Origin: Antedon bifida
Taxonomy: Eukaryota; Echinodermata; Crinoidea; Comatulida; Antedonidae
NCBI GenBank assembly: GCA_963402885.1
Contig: OY727093.1
Span: 19,429,161 to 19,493,160 of the forward strand
Reading direction: 5' to 3'
Length of the DNA stretch: 64,000 nucleotides
Below, in pieces: positions 24,401-39,400 of the stretch. The notes under the pieces are model-generated. The model saw only the letters and a list, made by a program, of their open reading frames with translations, did not search any database and was not told where the DNA came from. A program made the position numbers and the translations under genes. How positions within the stretch are numbered: the first letter of the stretch is position 1; each line of letters opens with the position of its first letter.

Positions 24401-27400
24401 ACATCTGCAGCTAGTTTTCCAGAAACAGAACAAGCTATATCGTGCCAAGGCATACGAGGTGTCTTTGAACGATCTACGTTATCTTTAAAATGTACACAAT
24501 CTTTTATTAAACACAGTAATGTCTATTTGAACTTGACAAATAACAAAATAAAAATAATATAGTGCATTTTACCAAAGGAATGAAAGTCAATTAAAATATT
24601 TTTATTGTCTTTCAATCATGAATAAAACTATATCCATTTAAATACCATACAGAACTGGATGTACCATTTATTACTAAACATTAAAACACAACATATTAAT
24701 AAATCTCCTCAAATTTAAATGAAATATTCTATTGGCCGATTATGTGTCTCAAGTACACCTGGCAAACAAATTCACCACTGGTTTGTCTTTGATTTGGCTG
24801 GTAATTACCTGTAAATGCATCATGTGGATCAGCCACATCCCTTACAATAAAGTTACAATAATCCTTGCCAGGCCATAACTTAGGAGCACCATCAACACCC
24901 ATCTGGTCGAGCCTTTGATCAACACTTGTGCGTAATGTAGAATTTTTAAGAGAATGTACTCGTAAACTGTCGATTCTATTAGCATCAGTCCTGGTGTCCA
25001 GTTCACCACCATCTATGCTATCGTATTGTGAGGAGCCACCAAACTGTTTCTATACCCAAAAAAAAAAAAAAAGATGTCAAATTTTGTTTAAAAATCCAAT
25101 TTCATATTACATCAATTTGAGTGAAATGCAATAAAATAGTTATATATATGTCATACAAGATGACAACACATAGGCTAGAGAAATTGAAAAACAGAACAAA
25201 AACCATAAACATATCTACCTTCTTTGCATATGGACTTTCATGCTTATCAGTAAATGCAGAACCTACATCTACAAGGCGATGTTTAAAGTCATCCCAGCGG
25301 CCATAGCAAATGTCTAGACCACCTAGGTAGGCTACATGCTGATCTATTGCCACAAGCTTTTCATGATGTGCCCAGAGGATGGTTCCACCAGGTACATGAT
25401 CAGGATGACGAATAACCTGTCAATTGTATGTAGCATGCAAGTCAACTTATTAATAATGACAATTAACATCTTACCAATAATAATATTAGAAAGTAATACT
25501 ACTCTTTCTAATGATTTGATGATTGAAAATTACGTCCTAGCATTGATGGTAATATCCTAACACAACCATTCCCCTTTTTGTAAATTACTGGGAATTAGTG
25601 AGAAATTTAGGTACTGTAGGTAAAATAGTTTGTAAAAAAGATTTTTCATTGTATTTAACAATAAATAATGTCTTTTTGGACATTTGATGGTTCTTCTTGT
25701 TTTTATATTAGGGGAATTGCCAAGAAAAACCGTAGTGAATTCTTTCACTATCCTTAAAGTTGCAAAATACACAAGATCGCTCTACATAAGTTTATATTAA
25801 AAAATTTAATGTATACACACATTAGAGTGCTGTTATAAACACAGGCAGGACAAATTTCCGCTGAAACTTATCAGGGGTGTTGGGGAGATGGGATATTTTC
25901 TGGGGGGAACTAAAGTTATTAACGGATGTAGAAGTAGAGTATAAGTTTTTTAGTAATGAAATATTGAATTAACGTCTGGCTATCTTCTTCACATTTAAAA
26001 ATGTAAAAGCTTGTATGTGCGATAACACTTTACAGACACGTTCCCTCCATTTAATTCATAATATAAAAAAACATATTAAAAAAAACCAATTTACCCGAAT
26101 GTTTTTATGTAGCTTTTGTAACCTTCTTTTAGTTTCTTTACTGTACAAACCAAGCGCCATCTCTACCTCTTTATACAGAAGGATAAAAATTTTGACTCCG
26201 CTTTCCTAGTAGAAAACAAATATTACATTATGAAACTAGAATGGTGTTTCCGTATGCATACATACGTATTTAACTGTTCATTTTGATCATCATAGTTACC
26301 AACCATCTTGCGTCATGCGGGATGGTCCGCATTTCAAAGTAATCTTTAATGAAACACGCATTTTTAACAAACACATACATGATCACACATTTGTCACGCA
26401 TTTAGCAGAAGTCTATGCATGTTCATTTTTTATCACAATTTGAGGAAAAATGCATTCAAATATATTTAAAAAGTATAAAACAGTTATGCGAGTAATCTTT
26501 AATCAACACAACAACAAAAATAATGTAATATCAGGAAAAAATAACAATATTTTCCCTGGTCTCGATGGCAATATATGTGTTAGTCGGTGGACTGACCGAC
26601 ACGACACAGTGACATGATGTAGTGTGCGCTGAAGTTTCTTTTATATATATGTGAACTTTATTCAATCAATTGTACATTTTTTATAATGGTAACCATAATA
26701 AGGTATAATATTACAGTATATTTTTACAACAAAAAAAAACCAGTAGGCCTATAAATATTAATTATAAAATATATACAATGATTATTTACAGTAATAATAA
26801 AAAAATTAATTGTTTATATTGACTATTATTGGAAGTGGTGGATCAGTGCAATTTTTACTCCCAAATGAAATTATTATTAATTATTCCCAAAATTTCCTTC
26901 ACTACGTTACTGATACTTTCAACCTGAGTATATATATATATATATATATAAACACAACAGGCAAAGAACATTAATTCTAAACCGCCCGGTGATATACTGA
27001 AATTTAATTAATTAATTTGAAACGATAAAGATGAGGAAATCTGTGAGAATGAGAAAAAGTCGTATATATATATATATATATATATACACGAGAGATATGT
27101 CATACACGCGTAGTCAAATAATGGTAATAAACAGTTTGTTGCGTATGTTTATAAAGTGAGAAATATAAATATTGCTCATTTAAATTAAATAAATTCAAGT
27201 ATCAACATGAAAATGACGTTGTCAGGGAATTCCTCCCGACATTCGCAATGAATACACCGGTCACCGGGTTGCCATTTATCATGAATTTTATGTGCGAGAA
27301 TCACTCTGCTCCACTTTTCCATGTTTGGGTGTTAAAGGTTTAAAATATGGAATTGAGAAAAGTGGCGATTTGAAAAAAAATTCCATTCTAAAAATGATAT

Positions 27401-30400
27401 CACTTACTGCTTTTCTTTTCAAAATGTGGTCGATTCTCCAACTATGACCATGGAAAATTGGTCGTTTTAGGTATATATCTGGATTAAGCCTGAAATTAGA
27501 TAAAATGTTTTTATGGAATGAATTCTTAAACTAAGTAGTAAAATATTGATACCTGTATTTCTTTGGTATATTTCTATACAATAAATGACACCAACTACAA
27601 ATAAATCTTCCAAGAATACACCTTGAGTCTAGGCTATGTATGATGGTGGTAAAAATGTACCGAAAATGGATTAGTCCGTTACGGGGATGATGTCCATTAA
27701 TAGGTTACAGTACAAAAATAAACACCAGTGCGATAATATTGCAGAATTTATTTCCCCTGATAGACTGAGATATTTTGGTGGTAAATGTTGTATTATTATT
27801 GACAAGCCATGCTGCTTTGTTGGAAAGAAAACGCAAAGATATTTTTCTTCATTTATATTCCTGTTCAAATAACTAACAATATAGTAGGAGATTATTGCTT
27901 GCTTAAAGCATCTTGTTAGGTAATTTTGGGTGTAAAGCTCTGTCTCAGGGGCATAGGCTTGGTGTGTGCCAAAAAGGCAAAAGGTCCACCTGTGCACAAC
28001 CACTCGCAAGTCCATGTCCGGCATCTACAATTACAATGCCAATTGAAAAAGCAGAGGGGATTCAGCTGTGTTATGAAAAGTTCTACCATGTGTAGCATGC
28101 AGCTCTAGCACATGCATCTGCGGTTCCTTTGAAGGTCTAGAAAGATTGATGTCACAGCTTGTTTTAGACATGCTATTTGGCCATGTGATGTATTTGCAAC
28201 AAGCTTATATAATTTCCTTGGTACATTTTACCTAATTATTTCCCTTGTTTACTTGATGTGATAAGTTGTTAACTTTATGTTACAGTTATAAAGAAGATAT
28301 TCTATGAGAAATTAGGACATACTATACACCAAAACTATAGTATTCAATTAAAAATCACTCAAATATACGATACCACTAGTTCAGGATGCACCATCCAAAA
28401 GAAATGCACAAAAACCAATCGTTGTTGACATCCTTAATACACAAAATGATATTGGAATTATCATTAATGCTACTATGTCAGTTGCAGAGGTGAAAAATGC
28501 AGTTCAGAACCTCACAGCAGGTGAAAAGTATAAACTTATAAAGCATCACAAACTACGGCCAGATACTTTGCCAAAACAGCATATGGGTGGCTGTCAGCGA
28601 AGTTTTAAACATGAATGGCTATAACACAGATGGATGGTCTATAGCAAACATGTTAATGGTGCATATTGTATTGCATGTGCTCTTTCTGATCGTGGAACAA
28701 AGTGAATCAACCTTTTATAAAATGGCGTAAGAAGTCTGAGAAATGCAGAGATCACAAGCAATTAATGTCATTATTATCATCAGAGTGCCATGTGTAAAAC
28801 TGATGAGTTTGTTCGGAGTATCGACAAACCCGATAACTTCATTCCTGTGGTTATGGATAGAAAGCGTGCAGAGAACATTGAAAAGAACCGGAAAATATTG
28901 TTGCAGATGTTTATCAGTATCTTACTTACAACTTACTGTACAACTCTTGGGCTCATCCCTCAATATATTACAAGGTTATGCATTTTAGAGGAAGAGATTA
29001 AACATGTTTATGAAAGAGAAAGAGAACAGGTTGACACTGAATTTGAAGCTATCATATAATAATAGTCAGCTGTAAGAATGGGTCAAAAAGTTGGAAAAGA
29101 GCCATTAAGACCTCGAGTAACTGGGGGACAAAGGCACCGTAACCACGTAGTGGCAGATACACTTGCTGGACACTATAAGAAGAACATAGCAATACCCTTT
29201 TGGGATTACATCAACAAAAATTTGAACTCACAATTTTCAGGTTTGGTGGAAAAGGAGACATCGTTATTAGGACTTTATCCATCGGTTAGTTGCAAGAAAC
29301 CGGCAATTCAGGTTCTTGAAGCTGTGCAACTTTATCAAGATAATCGACCATTAATTACTATTGTGTACAATATTGTGTGTATAATGTGGAAGGCCATTTA
29401 TTCAAATAATTATGGTAGGCCTTGGTATAATTAATACATTATTTAGTTTAAAATATGATAAAACACCACACATTGACATCGGTCAGTAGCTGTTTCGGTC
29501 TAAAGAAGAAGGGCTTCCAACATGGGCCGAAGCATCCAGGTCTACAAATAGCACGTAGTTAAACAGACCTGCCAGCTAAATTAACAACTCAGCTACCATT
29601 ATTTGGTTATCGGGGTTTCACCCAATTTCAAACAAATATAGCCCTATCATCAGTTCTCTCGATATAATTTTATATACTGATTTTAAAATTTCCCCACAAT
29701 ATACTCCGATGATTTATGAATATATTTCATTTGATCTTTATTACAGTAATTTGCATTATAAATCTTATTTTGCTAACTTCACGAAAATAAACAAAACGGC
29801 ATGAATGAATATCACCACCAATGGCCAACATAGCTGACTAGGCCTAGAGAGGGCAGCAAATACTTAGGTAAAACCAGGAAGTTGCAACGGGATGACTCAG
29901 CCACCCGTGTACGGTTCAAAATCTACCGATGAAATCGGAAATTTTGGTTTAAAACTAATAATATCTTACTAAGGAAGAAATATGGAACAATATCGTATAG
30001 ACCTGCTAACATGTTTTATATACATCACGGTGGTGACACACGTTTTACATTGTGTCTACCTATTCCAGAAATAAGCATAATGTGATGTGCCCATGTATAT
30101 GGACATGATGATGTCATATTACTACCATATTTGATTTGATTCCTAAAACACATCATAACTTACCACCAATCAGTAATGAATATTTCTTCCTGTGCTTCTT
30201 CCAAAGAATCAGCTAATGACTCAAAATAGTGTTCACCATCAACATACCTTAAACAAATGTAGATTACAACAACATTCAAAGACACAATCCAAGCTTAAAA
30301 TTAATCCTCAAACAATATATTATTAAAAGTATTTTAAATAATTATATATAACTAGCAGTTACCCGTGCTCCGCATGATTTTTATTCTGCCTTAATGTGGG

Positions 30401-33400
30401 TATATGCTAATTCGCATGGGATGAGTATAAGTATAATAAAAGTGCACTCCTCCCTGATAAAAGTATTTAATTAAAATAATTTACACAAATAAAAAATAAA
30501 TGGTATGAAGAATACTATTCGGAACTATTTAGGGCAATTGATTTTGCTGTACACAAAGTATTCTTTCATTTTGAAATTTTGTTGTAAGTGGATATGAAAT
30601 TTTATTGTGTTAAGAAAGAAGAAAAATTGTTCTGTGTGAATATTAATCTACTGTAGTGTATGCATCAGAAAGTGACAACATGCATGTACATGTCTAATAG
30701 GAGGGCAAGAAGTAGATGAGAGGGGTATGCAGGTCGAACTCTGTCAATCAGTTGGCAGTTTAAAACATTTCAAAGATAAAATATTAATTGGTAATTTATA
30801 GAAAGAAGTATTGGAATAATAAAACTACAGCTGCTTACGGACTTGAAATCAAAAGAAAAAACTACACGTTTTGGTGGTAGTTTGGTGTATTTTTCCTTGT
30901 GTAATATTTTATATTTTGTTTGTTAATTAGATCAAATAAGAAGGGGGACATAAATCGAATGAAAAACATCCTAAATCATACAAATGACCTCACACATTTT
31001 CCAATATTTGGATTCTTTTTGTGTGTGTTTATTTTTATTCATTTACATTTTTTTATTTCAATGGTTTTTGATATTTTCCAATTTTTTTGTGGGAGCTTTA
31101 ATTTGTATTTTTTTGCTTTAAGCGGTGATACTTATATTTACACAGTTCACAGATGCCAACTAAAATGCACTAAGCATTGATATTAATGGCCATTGCGTTT
31201 TACTCACTGTGCTAGCCATGTTACGGACTAAACACTGTTTTTAATTTGGGGGCCTGTCATGGTATTTTTAGATCCATCCATACACAACAAAGGAGGTTGC
31301 GTAGTTGATACGTGACGTAACAACTCGCTAAAAACATGGCCGCTGAGACATCAAATTACTGTTATTTTTTGCCTTTTTTAGTGTTTATCCTTAAAATTCA
31401 GGAAGGTGATAATAGTCTATCTTGTAAAGAAACATTAGTGTGCCAAATGTAAGCATGTACCATTCAGCGGTTTCGGAAGAGATATGTAAAATTACGCAAA
31501 AAATTTAGCAGCATTATTATATAAATAATATTACTCATCTACTAGCGATTTGAATATAATAGTTCGCTACTAGAGGTGCCATTTAAAAATTGTCTTTGAT
31601 GTAGAAAATCTAGTATAAGCTGTTAAAATGGCTCTGTAAAACTTCAACATTGAAATTTCTTGTTGTTTGAAGTGCATAGCTTAAAATTACAAACAACGAT
31701 TATTAACATGTAACATTCTTTAGATAATTACATATCCAACCACATTATACAAACATACTAGATCATGGAAGCTCATGATTAACAAATTAGGAAGTTGGGG
31801 CAATGTTGTATTGTTATAACTAGGCTTTGAATTGGCTTAATGCATTAAACAATTCATTTAGAGTGTATTTATTATGTAATTGTATTCCTGATTGAATTGC
31901 ATGTGATCTGAAATAGAATAGTTATATTTAAAAAACACATTAAGAACCTCACTATAGAATTGCTAATAAAAATATGGTTGATATTGATACAAAGTTTGCT
32001 ATACACCACCCATATTAGTTCTGAAACTCAGAACTAATATACGTGGTGTACCGCAAACTTTATATCAACATTTGATTTTGCCATGCAAACCTTCAAACAA
32101 TATAAAAATATGGTCACTATCAAATTCATTGCTCAATGTTCTATTCACTATTTTCAGCAGCAAAGAAATAAAGTGCATTGACGTACAACAACTAGGTATG
32201 ATTTCATACAGTGTATATCTAACACAATTACGATATTGACTTTACTGAGTATAACATTACTTATTCAATGTAATTCAATCTCACTCAATGATGAATTAGA
32301 CAGAAAACAGAAATTGCAAAATCTTCTTGGGGTTTCTTTAAGGTTTTCTATTTTTATAATCTAGATGAATGAAAAGTAAATTACATACAAAACAAAGTTG
32401 CAAGATAGGGCACATACCATTTGGCATAACTTGCATTACGTACTGGAGCAAATGAGTCAAATCGTTGGTTGCTGTATGTGTATTCACATGCCTCAGCCAT
32501 TAACATAATCTGTACCATCCATTCGCGTGCAATGTGTCGATTACGGCACCTCACAACAAGATCCCTACAAACACAAATAAAACAATGACCTGACTAATAA
32601 CTATCAGTTAAATATATGTGTTTCACATGACCAAATGGATGTGGGTGTAGTACATTACAAATTTTGCTCTGTTTTAAAAGACTTCTACTTCTAGTAAAGG
32701 AACTAAAGCTAAAGTACAATGCATCTTTTAGTAGGCCTATCCAATCATCATTAATTCGATTTCATTGCAACACTTAAGGTTTTTATGGCACTGTTATATA
32801 GCAATATATTCACAAAATGAATAATACTAATAAGTGTACATGTGTGTGTAATTTTGACTAAAAAACGTAATGAAATTTGTAATGTACAGCTAGAGCTAAA
32901 CATATATTTATTTGTTTAAAGTAGAAGGGTACCTGAACTGATTTGAGATTAAAAGACTTCTTATATCACCAAGATGTTCCTTCCCACTTCTAGCAACAAA
33001 ATGTCTGTCCATAAGTAAGACAGCTCGTAGATGTCCATCATCTGGTTGCACATAAGCAACAAATGAGTCTTTGGCAACAAACCACCTACACAATATATTA
33101 AATATGGTTTTAGATTATTCATTGAAAAAAAGTAAGAAAGTATTTAATCATGATAACAGTGTAATTGACTCTACTCTTTATCAATAATGTCATAAAACAT
33201 CTTATAAATACTAAAATTAACCTATCTCTTTCAGATTAAGTAAATTCCTCTGAATAAATAATTTTAACCAAAAATTTAAGGTAAAACATATATTCAATTT
33301 AATTGATAAAGCCTCCAGAAATGTACAGATACATTACCAAAAAAAAAATACAAAAGAAAAAGCAAAACAAAACAAAATGGAAACAATATAACGCCCTCAG

Positions 33401-36400
33401 AAAGACTTTAAGATAATTAATATGGTCGCTATTTGTATGTGTATGGGGCTCTTGCGAATACAGTTGTAACGGTGTCACATACGCCATGGTGATTGCATTA
33501 ATTACTTTTTAGTTGTTTGTTCATCATCTTCACTTATCGAAGATATGGTTTGACAGGTAGTAGTTATTTAAACATACTTAATCTTATCTATCATTTAAAC
33601 ATACTTAATCTTATCTATCATTTAAACATACTTAATCTTATCTATCATTTAAACATACTTAATCTTATCTATCATTTAAATATACTTAATCTTATCTATC
33701 ATTTAAACATACTTAATCTTATCTATCAGAGTATTAGCAAGATGGATATATATATATCTTTTTATTTCCAGTTACTGTATTACCGAGTATCTGTTTAATA
33801 GAACTTTTAACCTTTATTTATTACAAGTAATACAGGTGTATTCCTATAGTACTTAGGTAGTCCCATCACTGTTTTTTTAAGGTTTTGAATTGTACTAATA
33901 ACTTGTATTAATAAATATGTTAAAATCGATAGTTTTCCATATATGACATGGGAGTGGGGAGTAAATTGCATTTATTGATTCTGTCTTGAACAAGAGGATT
34001 TTATGTCATTGATATGTGACACCAAGATATATTATTACAGAATCTGTGACTTTCGGATTACAATTATCGAGGAAACAACATGGTTTCAGGATTAACATTA
34101 TTCTTTCCAGAAATTGTACAAGTTGTCTTGTTCGGAATGAATCTCAAAACATGATACTAATTAACACAATTATCAGTATATGCTAATCAGTTTATGTTAA
34201 GATAAAAAGGAGAAAGTCATCGGCATAACAAAATACATTGAAGGATGAATTGACATATCAAACTCCATAGCATTTAATTGAGTAAAGCGCAGGATTGGCT
34301 GTTTTGTGTTTGTATCTGCTTTTTTCTGTGTTAAGACATACAGATTTTTTTGCTAATTTGGTGCTATGACCATGTTAGTTAATGCTAGTTGTGCCATTAT
34401 TGGTCAAATAGACAGTGGGACTGTCGTTATGTTATCAAGTCTACTGATATGCTATTATGCTATTGAAGTCTAAGGGTTAAGTGTTACTGCTATAGCTGCT
34501 ATTTCTGCTATAGCTTGAAAAGCAGTTGTGGTTGCTACTGATATGCTATTATGCTATTGAAGTCTAAGGGTTAGGTGTTTACTGCTATAGCTGGTATTTC
34601 TGCTATAGCTCGGAAAGCAATTGTGGTTGCTACTGATATGCTATTGAAGTCTAAGGGTTAAATTGCACAGCTATTTGTTTGCTATTTATGGCTATATCAA
34701 GTATAGCAATCACACAGCTATTTGTTTGCTATCTATGGTTATGCTATTTGATGGCTATATAGTTTGCTATTTATTGCTATGACCAATTCTGCGCCTTAGT
34801 GGAGTGTGCCATTGCTGTATCATTAACAAAACCATATGTAGAGGATCAAATTTAACATTAACATTAGATTTAAGAAAATCACATTTTAAATAACGTTGAT
34901 ACAGAGATACAGGACGATAATTATTCGGTAAAGCTGGGTTTCAGAGCGAAATTGAATGTCCAGAAGAATTTTGGTAAGATGATAATATCAGGTGGCTAAT
35001 GGTCTATCAGCTAATTTAGCATTCAATACTTTGAAATAAGAATGGAATTCATTGGAATGAATTACCACACAACATATTGGACTTTGTTAAAATTTCTCAA
35101 TTTAAAAATGGACTTAAAAAAAACTTCGGCATAATGGACAATGAATCACAATCAACTCAGTCATATCAACAACTAAAGGTCGGGTCATACAAACTCTAGT
35201 GTGATGCAGTTTTCCTGCTTTATTGGAGTATAATGATCCAGGTCCAGGTTGATGTTGGACCCTACTGACAGCTATAGTTGTAGGTCAACAAAAATAGTCA
35301 AATTGTCTGTCATCATTATTTTTGTTGTTTTTTTCTTTAGATGTGAATATTACTTAAAACTGCAAAATGGTCTCAAAGTCTGATTTGATTATTTTTTCAT
35401 GTTTTTAGGGACAATACATATTTAATAAGTTAAATTAACACCAATATTTACTTAAAATCTTGAATAGCTTTCGTTGTTGTACCAGCCGCGTCCACATAAA
35501 CTTTCTGCATATTGTTTTATTTATTTATTTATTTTATTTCGTCTTTAATATTTAAATTGTTTAACCTATATACATAGTATTATACTCAAATGAATACATA
35601 AATAATACTACTAATAATAATTTTAATAAAATTTATTTTTTTCGCAAATTAGGTAACATATGATTCAATGCAAATGTGCCATGCTAAATTCAAATATGCA
35701 TCTCACCTGGTAAATTATTCTTAAGTCTAACTATGCTGGGTTAATTGCATTAAAGCCACCAGGCAAAGTTAAGCTGGGAAGCTGTCAGCTTGTTTTGTGT
35801 TAAACCAACATGAAGGTCAATTGCAAACTAATCACCAAAGGGGTCACAATTTATTTGAAAAGAATCTTGTTTCCTGTTGTTGCTCAGGCTTAGATTGTGT
35901 ATACACTTAATACTTTTTAATTAGAAATGGTGGAGAAACTGTGGCGCAGTACTAAGAGCATTGGACTCGCATCCAAGCTCCGGTTCGGTCACTGCATTGT
36001 TGAGAAAGTCAGACTCGCTTGCGTACCTCCGCAAATGCACACACTACAGCTGTTAGCAAATAAGTTTTAAGACTTTACCTTACCTTAATTAGAAATTATT
36101 CATAATTTGAATCAATTTAATAATGTAAATTTAAAGGCCAAGTATGAAAAGCTTTAAATATGCTGAAATATCCCTAGCCCCTGAATTAGTCTAAATACCT
36201 TTTGTTATAGTGTGCAGTGAAGCATTCAATACAGTATGACATACAACCACAACACCCTTGAGCCACATGATGACCCCCAGACCGCTTCTCAACCCATCCT
36301 TCTCTGAAAAAAAAAAACACCATCACATAATTTGAAAACCACAATATCCAACTTAACAAGAGAATATACTGTAAGTGTAAGTCATGTGATAAGCCTATGG

Positions 36401-39400
36401 AGGTGTTTCTCAAACTAACCTTCTTCAAAAAAAAATTCACTTTATTAAATGATAGTGTTCTTTCAACTAAAAGTTATTATTAGAGCATCTGCCATAGAAA
36501 CAAAGATTAAAAGGTAACATGGCTGCAGTTGCGTGCTCAAGTTAGTGTTTACCGACCAACCGACATAGTAAGCTGTAGAGTCGCGTTGCACGCGACTAAA
36601 AAGTCTCTGCATCATCCCACTTATCTATTCTTATGAATGGTGTATTTATAGAGAACAACATACTTTGGGATAAATGAAGTAACAAATGTTTATCTTACTT
36701 TCCTTTTGGTCCAAGATCATTGACAAATGACAAATGACTAATCTCCAAAAATTCTAGCTGAAAAAACGCAAACAAATCTTATGTAATATTACCATACAGT
36801 ATAATATATACCCCTTTCACACCAAAAGCAAAACTCCTGAGACACTCCGGAGTTGACGCCCCAGTATTTTGGTGTGAAAGGTAAAATCAAACAACTCCGG
36901 AGTTCAAAACAGCAGGGTTGAACAGCTGAACGTTTTCCAAAGGGGCGAACTACAGGGCACACCAGTGTTTTGGTGTGAAAGGAAACTCCAGAGTTTTTAG
37001 GTCAAAAGGTCATCCTCACATGATCATTCATTGCTTTAGTTTTATTTCAATTTGTACAAAATATATAGCGGGTCTAAAAAATAGTAGTATTAATAAAACA
37101 TTATATGACTTCTGAGACTTTTGAAAGTAAATATTAAATGAAAAATATTATCAATTAAAATGATTCTAATGATCGTCGCTAAGTAAAAAAACAAAATAGA
37201 GGGCGGTATTTACAGTGTTGCTAGGTTGGTGTGACTAGGGTACCCCCGGAGTTTTTTGACGTTTCAAATGGTCACAAACCCTAGGGTGTCTCTGGAGATC
37301 ACCCCGAGGTGTCTCTAGAGATCACTCCGAAGTTTTGGTGTGAAAGGGGTATAGGAAAAACAAGATTTAAGTCAGTCATAATATTATAATAATAATAATA
37401 ATAATTGTCAGTGTTCAACAAACACAATGCATAATTTAATGGAAGTGTTATCAATCCTCAGGAGAATCAACCAAATTGATTGGATATAATATTACCAATA
37501 AAATGGTTGTTATTCCATTTCAAGACTGCTAGTTACAATTGATTGCAAAAACCATCTTTTACACTTTTCAAGAAAATGGAGTAAAAGTGTATACTGTATA
37601 TAAAAATATAGTCAAAAATGGTCAATATAGGATTAATAAGTAAACACAAGATAAAATAAAATAGGTTCTACTAATCCCTTAACTTAAAGGAATATTATAG
37701 ACCTAGAGCATGTATTATTAGTTATCCGCTTGGTATACCAAGCGGATAACTCCTTGTTATTGTATGAGATCAATATTTTTGGTTATCCGCAACTTAGTTG
37801 CAGGATAACCCTTGTGATTGTAAATATCTTTTTCTTCATCATCTTCTTTGTTATTCTTCTTTCTTTCCCGGATTTTTGTCTACAGCATATCCCCTATTGC
37901 TTGTGAACTTAACTTTGTATAACTTGGTAAAAAGATTGACATTGAAGTGTAGATGTGCAGCCAAGCTTTTCGACGATGTCAGAGCCGCGTTGCGTAAGTT
38001 ACGCGCGATTTTGTGAATTTATATAACTGATCATAACTGTAGAACCAACAAATATTCTTTCATGAACCTTAGTGAAAATTTAAGTCATATCAAGGGCAAA
38101 CTTTCTATGGATTAAAAATGGCATGTTTCACAAGAAGTTACGCGCGCACGCGCATTTAAAATTTCAAAATGCGCAAAATTAATTTCTAATCAACTTTTTA
38201 TGCTGATCATGAAATTTTAAGCATGTCAAAAATTCCCACGCGCGCGAAAAAATTTACGCGTAAGGTGCGCGCGGAGCATGTAAATCATGTTTTTTTCTCT
38301 TGAATCATGATTTTACAGCCTTTTCTAGTCATTTTAAAAAAGATTGACATCATTTAAAGTTAAAATGACGTCATACGAACACGTTGATTTAGACAATTTG
38401 CGTGCGTTTTAGTTGAAAAAGTTATAAAATATTGTCAAAATGATGCCAATTTTGAATCTATTATAGCTCTTCAGGATCGAAGGTGACCCCCAATTTCTTT
38501 AACTTATTATGTTAGAAGATATACTGTAGATATGAATTCATGCAGAATTTTTACCTCTCGGATATTATGACGTCATCGTATGGCCACACGAATGTAAAAT
38601 ATAGGATTTTTTTCTCTTTCGTTATTGCTCATTACATTCAACAGAGCGCATCTCGCTTATACGTATTCCATTTCCCCCGAGATTTTAATATCAATCAATT
38701 GTTTTTCGCATGAGTTAAAAATATTTTAATTTTTATGACGTCATCATGTCTAAAAATGTAAATAACGTGGTTCACTTATTTCCATTTTTACAGTAAATTT
38801 TAATCTGTTATAGCTCGTCAGAATAAAAAGTGACGCTCTTGATTAAAACTTATTATAGAAGTTGTTGAATTGTAGATATGAATTCATATTCAAATTTTGT
38901 ATATCTGATGTCATGACGTCATCATATGACCAGTTGAATTCAAAAAGTCATATTTGCATCTCTTGGGTAAAAGTTCATTGCGTTTAAACGAGAGCGCATC
39001 TCACTTTTACGTGCCCAAAATTCTTCAAATTTGTATTAATGTAATTATTTAGATAATTATCTTCTAAAATAGTTATCTTTATATGTCAATTTGATGACGT
39101 CATCGTGTTAATAATTGGATTTAAAAGATGGGTCTCGTAATTTCGTCTATGCTACACTGTATATAACATATACAGTGTATTCTGTAAATTCTGTAATATG
39201 CTGTATGCTACAAAATAGGTACAATTCAGCACTGTAAACATATTTATTTCATGTCATAAGATGGCATAATAATTGTCGGCGTTCATATAAAATAAACGTA
39301 TGTGCATGTTGCGTTTGCGCGGATAACCAGAACTCGTCAAATCTAGTTTTTCTGTATTATTAGTTATCCGCTTAGTAGCGGATAACTCCTTGTAATCGTC

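Noticed and set aside
33517-33798. 93-codon frame with HLNILNLIY repeats
   Set aside because: Product of the six-unit 27-bp minisatellite.
35937-36000. Functional tRNA gene
   Set aside because: A- and B-box-like words are present but no pairing acceptor stem; it continues into a SINE body and tail.
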